From Polaribacter irgensii 23-P (GTDB lineage: Bacteria > Bacteroidota > Bacteroidia > Flavobacteriales > Flavobacteriaceae), in NCBI RefSeq assembly GCF_000153225.1, contig NZ_CH724148.1:1444842-1508841 (forward strand): a stretch of 64,000 bases of DNA. The letters are read 5' to 3'. Position numbers and translations under genes: made by a program. Below the pieces are notes generated by a model. That model worked only from the letters and a program-made list of their open reading frames with translations, did no database searches and had not been told where the DNA came from. Of this stretch, positions 55,258-63,006 are shown one piece after another. Every line of letters starts with the position of its first letter. The stretch's first letter is position 1.

Positions 55258-56314
55258 ATTTACTGGTATTTTTTAAGTGGTCCACAATTTCATTTCCACG
55301 ACAAATAGCTCCTTCCATATATCCACCGTATTTTTTAGACGTTTCCGAGCCTCCAAAAAATAATTTCCCTTCTAAAAATTCTTCTTGGTATATAGGATGA
55401 CCGTTGTTTGCATGTGGTTTTAAAGTAATAGTATTTTTAAAATGCACGAGTGCATCTTCTGGCCAGGCTTTTTCTTGGTAAGCAATATAGTCTTCGCCGT
55501 CTTTGCCAAAAAACCGAAATAATTGTTTGCGAACTTCTTTCTCTCGATGAGTACTTGTGGCATTTACAAGTGTTTGGTTTACAAAACCCATAAGCGCAAA
55601 ACGCTTCTTTTGGGCATCCGTATGATCGTAGATTTCTGTGAAGGCTCCTTCACTGCTAAAACCAGCACCAGATAGATTTTTCTCCTCCCAAAAAGGAGTT
55701 TTATAGACCACTCCAAATTTAATAGAGTCTTGCATCCATGTATGCGTATTATTTGCAATTTTAAGTAGCTTTTGGCTAATTTCACTTGGCAATGCAACTG
55801 TGTTTACTAAAAGTTGTGGAGGGATTGTGGAGATAACAAAATCACCAACAAAAGTCAATTTTTCAGTAAATACTTTTACAAAGGCTCCACATGTTGCGAT
55901 TTGAGCTACTTTTTGACTTAATAGGAGTTCTTCAGGCGAGAAACTCATTGTTAGTTTCTTTAAAAGGTGGGCAGTGCCTCCCGAAATTCTATAACTTATT
56001 TCTTGATTTTTAGGGACGCGAAATCGCTCTATGCGACTGTTGTGTGATGCCTCGAATAAAGCATCTCCTTCCATGTTTTGAGGAAACAAAGAAATTTCGA
56101 GTGCGCGACACAACTTTAATAATTCTTCATTGTATTTCCAAAGCCAAGCAGCACCTAGTTCCACTTTTGTATGGCTCTTATGATTGGTTAATATTCTTCC
56201 ACCCACGCGGTTTCTTGCTTCTAAAATTTGGACTTCAAAACCGGCTTGTTTTAGTTTGTAACCCAAATAAACGCCAGAAAGTCCAGCACCAAGTATTAGT
56301 ACTTTTTTTTTCAT
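55256..56314 (-). CDS. FAD-dependent amine oxidase-like protein
   Basis: The 352-residue protein has the amine-oxidase FAD motif LILGAGLSGVYLGYKL near 5-20 and LEARNRVGGRI near 31-41. ELGAAWLWKYNEEL and the C-terminal ETSKKYGGYMEGAICRGNEIV close the FAD site. It is shorter than most monoamine oxidases. The substrate is unknown; polyamines, amino acids or carotenoid-like compounds are all possible within the family. It overlaps the SGNH hydrolase gene by four bases. Confidence 0.88.
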   Translation of the reverse strand: MKKKVLILGAGLSGVYLGYKLKQAGFEVQILEARNRVGGRILTNHKSHTKVELGAAWLWKYNEELLKLCRALEISLFPQNMEGDALFEASHNSRIERFRVPKNQEISYRISGGTAHLLKKLTMSFSPEELLLSQKVAQIATCGAFVKVFTEKLTFVGDFVISTIPPQLLVNTVALPSEISQKLLKIANNTHTWMQDSIKFGVVYKTPFWEEKNLSGAGFSSEGAFTEIYDHTDAQKKRFALMGFVNQTLVNATSTHREKEVRKQLFRFFGKDGEDYIAYQEKAWPEDALVHFKNTITLKPHANNGHPIYQEEFLEGKLFFGGSETSKKYGGYMEGAICRGNEIVDHLKNTSK

Positions 56315-57129
56315 AAAACTGGAATAGAAAATTTAGTTGTCGCAGTATTTTGCAGTAAAATAAAAGTACCCATCTCTTTTCCCCAAACTTGATAGGTTAA
56401 TTTCGACGGATGCACGCCATCACTGAAGTAAATCTTAGAGTTGTTTTCGGATATTTTATTTCTTTTGCTCCATGCTTGCAGCGTAATGACTTCAGCATTG
56501 TAATAAACATTGGCTTTTTCTTCTGCTATTATTTGCAGCTGCTTCCCTAAAATTTCAACCAAATTTCCGATGACAAATTGGATAGCTTTTGTAAATGCTG
56601 GGAATTCTTTTATTGGAGGCATGTTTGTGAAGAAAATGGGGGTTTCTGGAAATTTGTCTTGCAGTAAATTGATCAGGTTTTCAATATCAATGCTCCATTT
56701 TTTTGGAGTATTTAGTGTAAAAGCGTCATTCCCACCAATTCCAATAACGATTAGATCTGCAGTAGTTTCTTCTATTTTAGGAATTATTTTAGTACAAAGT
56801 TGTTTTGCGGTATAGCCACTTCTTGCATAGACACGCCAATTTATAGCACAGCGTAAAGTCTTTGAGAGGGTGTTGGCTAGCGCTCCAGTAAATCCGTCCT
56901 TGTGTTCTTTTACCCCCACACCAGCAATCGTACTTTCACCAAGAACGAGTAACTGCAGTGGAGACTCAGAGGGTCCGTTTGCAATTCCTTTTGGTTTTAA
57001 GGCTTCGGGAAGTTTCGGTACTTTTTTTCGAATTTCCTTTCCTTGAAAGTATAAAAAGGGGAACAGTGGTAAAGAAAGAATAAGTCCTACAAGGTATTTT
57101 AGCTTATTGATCGTGTTTTTTTTCTTCAT
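56311..57129 (-). CDS. SGNH/GDSL-type hydrolase, membrane-anchored
   Basis: The 272-residue protein has an N-terminal membrane segment (LVGLILSLPLFPFLYF near 13-28). SGNH blocks follow: LGESTIAGVG (Ser, block I) near 62-71, the Gly of block II near 108, IGGNDAF (block III) near 134 and SDGVHPSKL (Asp/His, block V) near 240. Esterase or lipase activity on an unknown ester is expected at the membrane or periplasm. Its start overlaps the end of the small basic protein gene upstream. Confidence 0.88.
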   Translation of the reverse strand: MKKKNTINKLKYLVGLILSLPLFPFLYFQGKEIRKKVPKLPEALKPKGIANGPSESPLQLLVLGESTIAGVGVKEHKDGFTGALANTLSKTLRCAINWRVYARSGYTAKQLCTKIIPKIEETTADLIVIGIGGNDAFTLNTPKKWSIDIENLINLLQDKFPETPIFFTNMPPIKEFPAFTKAIQFVIGNLVEILGKQLQIIAEEKANVYYNAEVITLQAWSKRNKISENNSKIYFSDGVHPSKLTYQVWGKEMGTFILLQNTATTKFSIPVL

Positions 57130-57265
57130 TTACTTTTTTAATAATATTTTTTAGACGCGCTTTGTGTAACAGCTTTTCTAGTTTTACTTTGTTGATTTTT
57201 CGCTGCATCAACTTCGTGTGTTTCGCCTTGTTTAGCGTGTTTTTGGCTTTTCCTCTTTTTGGCAT
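57104..57265 (-). CDS. Small very basic protein (53 residues), function unknown
   Basis: The frame begins MPKRGKAKNTLNKAKHTKLM and continues as an amphipathic Lys/Leu-rich helix to VNEEKKHDQ. It is about one-third Lys/Arg and has no acidic stretch before the last ten residues. That composition suits ribosome or nucleic-acid contact, but no family is recognised. It overlaps the SGNH hydrolase start by 26 bases, in keeping with translational coupling. Confidence 0.6.
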   Translation of the reverse strand: MPKRGKAKNTLNKAKHTKLMQRKINKVKLEKLLHKARLKNIIKKVNEEKKHDQ

Positions 57266-57362
57266 CTAGTATCAATTAATAAAAATTACAAATAGAATAA
57301 ACGGATCTATTTTTTCTTTAAAATCTATTATCTTCGTTTTTTACAAAAATAAGAAAAATATA

Positions 57363-58283
57363 ATGGGAAGAAGTTTTAAAGAATATTTAGTGATTGGGCT
57401 AAAAGGAATGGCAATGGGAGCTGCAGATGTTGTTCCAGGAGTTTCTGGCGGAACCATTGCATTTATTTCTGGAATTTATGAAGAGCTGTTGGTAGCGATA
57501 AGCAATGTGAATCTCAAGCTTTTAAAAACACTGAAATCAGAGGGTATAAAAGCGGCTTGGCATCAAGTAAATGGTTCTTTTTTGCTGTCTCTTTTTAGTG
57601 GAATCTTTATCAGTATTTTATCTTTGGCAAAAACAATTAAGTGGTTGTTAGAAAATGAACCTGTTTTATTGTGGTCTTTTTTCTTTGGATTGGTGTTAGC
57701 CAGTATTATCTATATTGGAAAACAGGTGAAAACTTGGAATTTTAAAATGATAATACTACTTATTTTAGGCAGTTTATTTGGATATGTAGTTACGATACTT
57801 CCACCAACAAATGTTGGCGAAATTAATTATTTATTTTTAGTTTTTGCGGGTGCTATCGCTTCTTGTGCCATGATCTTACCGGGCATTTCTGGCTCTTATA
57901 TTTTATTGTTATTAGGGGCATATGCTATGGTAATGACTGCGATTACAATCAGGGATTATAAAATTATTGGAGCAATCGCTTTGGGTGTCGTTATTGGACT
58001 ACTTTCTTTTGCGAGGTTGCTAAAATGGCTTTTTTTAAATTTTAAAAATCAAATGTTAATCGTTTTAACTGGCCTCATGCTAGGTTCTTTAAATAAAGTT
58101 TGGCCATGGAAAGAAGCCATTTCGACTTATGTAGACAGGCACGGTGCTACAAAGGCTTTAGTAGAGCAAAGTGTTTCGCCTTTCTCTTTTGATGGTGACT
58201 CTAAATTAATGTTTGCGGTGTTTTTCGCAATTGTTGGTTTTGGATTAATCTTATTGATGGAAAAATTAGCAGAAAAAAAATAA
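57363..58283 (+). CDS. DUF368 polyprenyl-phosphate transporter (PopT-like), copy 1
   Basis: DUF368 proteins (PopT) return undecaprenyl phosphate across the cytoplasmic membrane for reuse in cell-wall synthesis. The 306-residue protein has nine to ten hydrophobic segments and the family signature GMAMGAADVVPGVSGGTIAFISGIYEEL near 15-42. A second internal copy of the signature is AMILPGISGSYILLLLGAY near 171-189, a pseudo-twofold arrangement. Its stop overlaps the next ATG by one base (TAATG). Confidence 0.92.
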   Translation: MGRSFKEYLVIGLKGMAMGAADVVPGVSGGTIAFISGIYEELLVAISNVNLKLLKTLKSEGIKAAWHQVNGSFLLSLFSGIFISILSLAKTIKWLLENEPVLLWSFFFGLVLASIIYIGKQVKTWNFKMIILLILGSLFGYVVTILPPTNVGEINYLFLVFAGAIASCAMILPGISGSYILLLLGAYAMVMTAITIRDYKIIGAIALGVVIGLLSFARLLKWLFLNFKNQMLIVLTGLMLGSLNKVWPWKEAISTYVDRHGATKALVEQSVSPFSFDGDSKLMFAVFFAIVGFGLILLMEKLAEKK

Positions 58284-59290
58284 TGCAAAAAGAAAGACTC
58301 TTTTCACAGAAATTATATCTTTTTTTAAAAGGATTGGCAATGGGTGCTGCAAACAAAGTTCCCGGCGTTTCTGGAGGAACGGTTTCTTTTGTTTTAGGCT
58401 TTTATGAAGAGCTGATCTATTCTTTTAAAAAAGTAAACATTAACGCTTTTAAGTTGATTATTAGTGGTCGATTTAAAAGTTTTTATACCTACATAAATGG
58501 CCAGTTTTTGCTCTTGGTGATGGGAGGGAGTATTTTTAGTTATTTCAGCATTTCACTCGTTTTAGATTATTTTTTAGAACATTATGAACTCTACGTTTGG
58601 AGTTGGTTCTTTGGAATGATTATTGGCTCTATTTATTATATTGGTAGGGGTTTTGGAGAATGGAATCGCAGCAATATCTTTTCACTAATGCTGGGGGTTG
58701 CCGTGGGGTTAGGAGTGAGTTTTTTAACTCCCGCAGGAGAAAATGATAATTTATGGTTTGTTTTTATTTGTGGGATTATCGGGGTTTCGGGAATGACACT
58801 TCCAGGTCTTTCTGGTTCTTTTATCCTAATTTTAATGGGCAATTATGTGCTGCTTTTAGTAGATTCAGTCAATGCTTTATTTTTTGTGGCTACAGAATTA
58901 CTTGTTGGTAATTTTGACGTTTTAGCAGTTCCTGAGGAGATTCGATATCTTAAAATAATACTGGTGTTTACTGCGGGTTCTATTTTTGGTTTGGTAGCAA
59001 TTAGTCATCTTTTAGGATATGTATTAAAAAGATTTAACGCTATTGTAACTGCAGTAATTATTGGTTTTATTACAGGGTCTTTAGGAATAGTTTGGCCCTG
59101 GAAAGAGGCTCTTTTTACCACTGAAAAGGGCGTGTTTCTTTTAGACAACAGCGGGCACAAAATTATTGAGAATTACCAACGTTTTATACCGAATTTTTCA
59201 CACTCAGAAACCTGGATTGCTATTTTATATATTATTTTAGGACTTTCTTTAATTTTAATAATTGATTTCTATGGAAGAAAAAAAAAATAA
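58283..59290 (+). CDS. DUF368 polyprenyl-phosphate transporter (PopT-like), copy 2
   Basis: This 335-residue protein is a paralogue of the gene upstream, with the same landmarks GLAMGAANKVPGVSGGTVSFVLGFYEEL near 17-44 and GMTLPGLSGSFILILMGNY near 172-190. A larger loop lies between them and the last helices. The tandem pair suggests either a heterodimeric transporter or two substrate ranges. It overlaps aroE downstream by 20 bases. Confidence 0.92.
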   Translation: MQKERLFSQKLYLFLKGLAMGAANKVPGVSGGTVSFVLGFYEELIYSFKKVNINAFKLIISGRFKSFYTYINGQFLLLVMGGSIFSYFSISLVLDYFLEHYELYVWSWFFGMIIGSIYYIGRGFGEWNRSNIFSLMLGVAVGLGVSFLTPAGENDNLWFVFICGIIGVSGMTLPGLSGSFILILMGNYVLLLVDSVNALFFVATELLVGNFDVLAVPEEIRYLKIILVFTAGSIFGLVAISHLLGYVLKRFNAIVTAVIIGFITGSLGIVWPWKEALFTTEKGVFLLDNSGHKIIENYQRFIPNFSHSETWIAILYIILGLSLILIIDFYGRKKK

Positions 59291-60032
59291 GGTTTTTGGT
59301 CTTTTAGGAAGAAACATTTCCTATTCATTCTCAAGGGGGTATTTTTCAAAAAAGTTTGAAAAATTAGGCTTGCAAGAACATTTGTATACAAATTTTGATT
59401 TGCAAAAGATTACCGACTTTCCAAAATTAATTGAGCAGGAGTTATTTTTAAAAGGGATGAACGTGACCATACCTTATAAAGAAGAGGTGCTGCCCTATTT
59501 AGATGAGTTAGATCAAACAGCTAAAGAAATTGGAGCAGTCAATACGATTAAATTTACAAAGCAAGGGAGGTTAAAGGGATACAATACCGATGTGGTGGGT
59601 TTTGAGAAATCCATTGCTCCATATTTTAAAAAGCACCACAGGCATGCCTTGATATTAGGAACTGGCGGTGCGTCTAAAGCAGTAGCTTACGCGCTCAAAA
59701 AGAATAAAATTGCGTACCAATTTGTTTCTAGGACTCCCAAAGGCAGTGGTGAAATTTCATACCAAGAGTTGTCGGAAGAAATTATGAATAAAGCACATGT
59801 TATCGTAAATTGCACCCCTTTGGGGACGTCTCCAAATGTGCACTTATACCCAGATATTCCGTATCATTTTCTGTCAGAACGTCACTTGTTATTTGATTTA
59901 ATATACAATCCTGAGGTGACCAATTTTTTAACAAAGGGAAGAGAGAACGGAGCGGTTATTAAAAATGGACATGAAATGTTAGCGCTACAAGCAGAAGAAT
60001 CTTGGAGCATTTGGAATGAATCCAAATTATAG
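59271..60032 (+). CDS. aroE: Shikimate dehydrogenase
   Basis: AroE reduces 3-dehydroshikimate to shikimate with NADPH in aromatic amino-acid synthesis. I chose the ATG at 59271. The 253-residue protein has the substrate region FGLLGRNISYSFSRGYF near 8-24, GMNVTIPYKEEVLPYLDEL with the catalytic Lys near 69, AVNTIKF, GYNTDVVGF with the catalytic Asp near 107, LGTGGASKAVAYAL for NADPH, and NCTPLGTSPN. The gene is joined to the DUF368 pair and overlaps copy 2 by 20 bases. Confidence 0.95.
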   Translation: MEEKKNKVFGLLGRNISYSFSRGYFSKKFEKLGLQEHLYTNFDLQKITDFPKLIEQELFLKGMNVTIPYKEEVLPYLDELDQTAKEIGAVNTIKFTKQGRLKGYNTDVVGFEKSIAPYFKKHHRHALILGTGGASKAVAYALKKNKIAYQFVSRTPKGSGEISYQELSEEIMNKAHVIVNCTPLGTSPNVHLYPDIPYHFLSERHLLFDLIYNPEVTNFLTKGRENGAVIKNGHEMLALQAEESWSIWNESKL

Positions 60033-60048
60033 ATATTAGCTTCACATT

Positions 60049-60079
60049 TTGTATACCTTATAAGTTGTAAGTATATTTA
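60049..60079 (+). promoter_or_regulatory. Promoter of the DUF349 gene
   Basis: TTG (60049-60051), a 20-base spacer and TATATTTA (60072-60079, seven of eight consensus positions) precede the ATG at 60126 by 46 bases. Confidence 0.55.
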
Positions 60080-60125
60080 GACAATATTACAATAGAATTA
60101 CAAATTGAACTTAAACATTATAGAT

Positions 60126-62159
60126 ATGTTAGATACTAATGAAGAGAACGTTGAAAAAACGGTAAACAAGAATGAGACAACTGCTAAAGAAACTTCTAAA
60201 GAGAAAGAAGAAAAGCCCGAAACTATTGAAGCGGGGGATGTTGTTGCCGATGGGGTAATTGAAATTGTGGAAGAAACTGTGGCGGTTGTTGAAGACAAGG
60301 TAGCCGTTGTTGCTGATCTTGTTGTGGAGGAAACTAAGGAAATTGTAAAAGAAAAGGAGGAAGGAGTTGTTTTAGTATCCGAGGAAGTAACTTTGGAAGT
60401 GGTAGAAGCAGTGGCAGATGTTCCTGTGACTAAGAAGGAGATAGAAAAAGAAGCAGATCCTGAGGTTGCACTTGCTGTTTTATCCCTAGAGGAGTTGGTT
60501 GAAGCGCTTCAAAACACATTGTCTAACAATCCAGTAAATAAAATAAAAGAGCGCGTAGACCTTATTAAAAATGCTTTTAACAAAAAGTTTGGAGTACTAC
60601 TTGCAGAAAATAAAGCTGCTTTTCTAGAAGCGGGTGGAAATGCCATTGACTTTCAATATTCCACTCCAGTAAAGGGAGCGTACAATGCTTTACTTTCGGA
60701 GTATAAGAAGAAAAGAGATGCACATTACAATTCCATAGAAAAGCAGATGGATGACAACCTTGATACGCGAATGCAGGTTATTGAAGGGTTGAAAGATCTA
60801 ATTGACAACGGGGATGCAAATACCATGTATAAAGATTTTAAAGTTTTGCAGGATACATGGCGTTCTATCGGTGCAGTCTCGAAAACACGGTACAATGACA
60901 CCTGGAAAACATACCATCACCATGTAGAGCGTTTTTATGATTTATTGCACCTAAGCAATGACTTTAGAGATTTAGATTTTAAAAATAATTTAGAAGAGAA
61001 ATTAAAAATTATTCTAACAGCAGAAGCTTTAGTTGAGGTGGTAGATGTCAATGAAGCTTTCAAGCAATTGCAGGATTTACATAAAATATGGAAAGAGGAT
61101 ATTGGACCCGTTGCAAAAGAGGTTAGAGAAGATGTTTGGCAGAAATTTAGTGCAGCAACAAAAAAAATACACGACAGACGACACGAACACTTTCGGGAGA
61201 TGAAGTCGAAGTATCAAGAGATTATAAATGACAAATTGGCGATAGTTGCGCACTTAGATGGTTATGATACATCTAAAAACAATAGCCATAAAGCGTGGAG
61301 AAATAGTATTGATGATGTAGAAAAGTTAAGGCAAGAGTATTTTAACGTGGGCAAACTTCCCTATGCAAAAAGTGAAGAAGTTTGGTTAAAATTCAAAGCA
61401 GCTACAAAGAAATTTAACAGCGCTAAAAATAATTTTTACAAAGAGGAGAAAAGTGAGCAACAAGATAATTTAAAAAAGAAGTTGTCATTAATCGAAATTG
61501 CAGAATCTTTAAAGGAAAGTGAAGATTGGAATACGGCAACAGAAGCCATGAAGAAAGTGCAGTCTGATTGGAAGCACATTGGACATGTACCAAGAAAATT
61601 TTCGGATGACATTTGGACAAAATTCAAAGCGGCATGTAATGCTTATTTTGATCGGTATCACGAACAAAAAAATGCAATTAGTAATGAACAACAAGCTGTG
61701 GTTGACGCAAAAAAAGTCTTCTTAGAAGCAATTAAAGAAGAGAAGACACATACAAAGGAAACTGTTTTAGAGGCCATTGACGCTTGGAAAGAATTGGGGC
61801 CACTGCCAAGAGATGTGAGACACTTAGAGGGTAAATTCAACAAGCAAATTGATCGGTTGTTAGAAGGTTTATCTTTAGGTAAAAAAGAGGTGTCAATGTT
61901 GAAATTTGTAAATGTTGTAGATGGTTTATTTGCAACGGAAGATTTTAGAAAGTTAGATTCAGAGCAGCTATTGGTTAGAAAGAAAATGGATGAAGTGGTC
62001 AAAGAAGTGCAACAGCTAGAAAATAACTTAGGGTTCTTCTCCAATGCAAAAGACGACAACCCTTTGGTGTTGAATGTGAAAAACCGGGTTCAGGAGTTCA
62101 AAGAAGACTTAGAAATTTGGAAAGAGAAGTTGCGTTACTTAAGAAAATTAGACTATTAA
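60126..62159 (+). CDS. DUF349-repeat protein with acidic N-terminal tail
   Basis: The ATG at 60126 gives 677 residues; a TTG at 60105 only adds seven. Residues 1-115 are a low-complexity Glu/Val/Lys tail. The rest is a chain of helical DUF349 units (repeating W..IG.V......W..F..A...F motifs, e.g. TWRSIGAVSKTRYNDTWKTY, IWKEDIGPVAKEVREDVWQKF, DWKHIGHVPRKFSDDIWTKF, AWKELGPLPRDVRHLEGKF). A C-terminal coiled coil completes it. DUF349 proteins are cytoplasmic and their role is not established. Confidence 0.9.
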   Translation: MLDTNEENVEKTVNKNETTAKETSKEKEEKPETIEAGDVVADGVIEIVEETVAVVEDKVAVVADLVVEETKEIVKEKEEGVVLVSEEVTLEVVEAVADVPVTKKEIEKEADPEVALAVLSLEELVEALQNTLSNNPVNKIKERVDLIKNAFNKKFGVLLAENKAAFLEAGGNAIDFQYSTPVKGAYNALLSEYKKKRDAHYNSIEKQMDDNLDTRMQVIEGLKDLIDNGDANTMYKDFKVLQDTWRSIGAVSKTRYNDTWKTYHHHVERFYDLLHLSNDFRDLDFKNNLEEKLKIILTAEALVEVVDVNEAFKQLQDLHKIWKEDIGPVAKEVREDVWQKFSAATKKIHDRRHEHFREMKSKYQEIINDKLAIVAHLDGYDTSKNNSHKAWRNSIDDVEKLRQEYFNVGKLPYAKSEEVWLKFKAATKKFNSAKNNFYKEEKSEQQDNLKKKLSLIEIAESLKESEDWNTATEAMKKVQSDWKHIGHVPRKFSDDIWTKFKAACNAYFDRYHEQKNAISNEQQAVVDAKKVFLEAIKEEKTHTKETVLEAIDAWKELGPLPRDVRHLEGKFNKQIDRLLEGLSLGKKEVSMLKFVNVVDGLFATEDFRKLDSEQLLVRKKMDEVVKEVQQLENNLGFFSNAKDDNPLVLNVKNRVQEFKEDLEIWKEKLRYLRKLDY

Positions 62160-62179
62160 GTAAGAAATTAATAGTGAGC

Positions 62180-62214
62180 AAAAAAAAATCGAAGCATTTG
62201 CTTCGATTTTTTTT
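62180..62214. terminator. Bidirectional terminator between DUF349 and zinc-ribbon-family genes
   Basis: AATCGAAGC (62187-62195) pairs with GCTTCGATT (62200-62208) around ATTT, flanked by A and T runs. Confidence 0.93.
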
Positions 62215-62230
62215 GATATTTAAAAGGAGT

Positions 62231-63004
62231 TTAAGAAAATAATTTATCCATTTTTAATTTCTCTTCTTCGGCTAGTGTTGCATCTACTAAAATACGGCCA
62301 CTGTGCTCATCGATAATTATTTTTTTTCTGTTGGCTATTTCTAACTGCACCTGCGGTGGAATTGTAAAATAAGACCCTCCAGAAGCACCTCTCTCGATAG
62401 CAACCACAGCCAAACCATTTTTGACTTTGGTTCTAATTCTTGTATAAGCAGCGTATAAATGATCGTCTAGAGATTTTGCAAATTCTTCAGACTTTTCTCC
62501 TAGAAGTTTCTCCTCTTTTTCAGTTTCTTTTAAGATCGCGTCCAATTCAGCTTTTTTGTGACTTAAATGCAGATCTTGTTTTGCTAGCTTTTCCTTGGTG
62601 TTTTCAATTACCTCGTTTTTTTGAGCAATTTTAGCTTTGTATTCATTAATTCTTTTCTCTGCTAATTGAATTTCTAAATCTTGGAATTCAACTTCTTTTG
62701 ATAACGAATCAAATTCTCTGTTATTTCTAACATTCTTTTGCTGTTCGTCGTATTTTTTCATCAAAACATTTGAATCTTCTATCGCTTGTTTTTTATTGTT
62801 GATTTCTGTCTCTAAGTTTGAGGCATCTTCTACTAAATTAGAAATACGGGTATTTAATCCGGCAACTTCATCTTCTAAATCTTCAACTTCTAAAGGCAAT
62901 TCACCCCTAACGTTTCTAATTTCATCAATTCTAGAGTCTATTAATTGTAGGTCATACAACGCTCTTAATTTTTGCTCTACTGAAATTTCTTTCTTCTTTG
63001 CCAT
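62231..63004 (-). CDS. C4-type zinc-ribbon-family coiled-coil protein without the cysteines
   Basis: The 257-residue protein is a long antiparallel coiled coil (about 20-185: LRALYDLQLIDSRIDEIRN, then alternating Glu/Lys heptads). A small C-terminal domain carries KVKNGLAVVAIERGASGGSYFTIPPQVQLEIANRKKII and EHSGRILVD. In other phyla the last part is a C4 zinc ribbon (CxxCGRIL). Here the cysteines are absent, as I recall for flavobacterial members. The family is linked by context to Nif3-like proteins. The gene is three bases after the Nif3-like gene, so they form one operon. Confidence 0.88.
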   Translation of the reverse strand: MAKKKEISVEQKLRALYDLQLIDSRIDEIRNVRGELPLEVEDLEDEVAGLNTRISNLVEDASNLETEINNKKQAIEDSNVLMKKYDEQQKNVRNNREFDSLSKEVEFQDLEIQLAEKRINEYKAKIAQKNEVIENTKEKLAKQDLHLSHKKAELDAILKETEKEEKLLGEKSEEFAKSLDDHLYAAYTRIRTKVKNGLAVVAIERGASGGSYFTIPPQVQLEIANRKKIIIDEHSGRILVDATLAEEEKLKMDKLFS

Positions 63005-63006
63005 GT

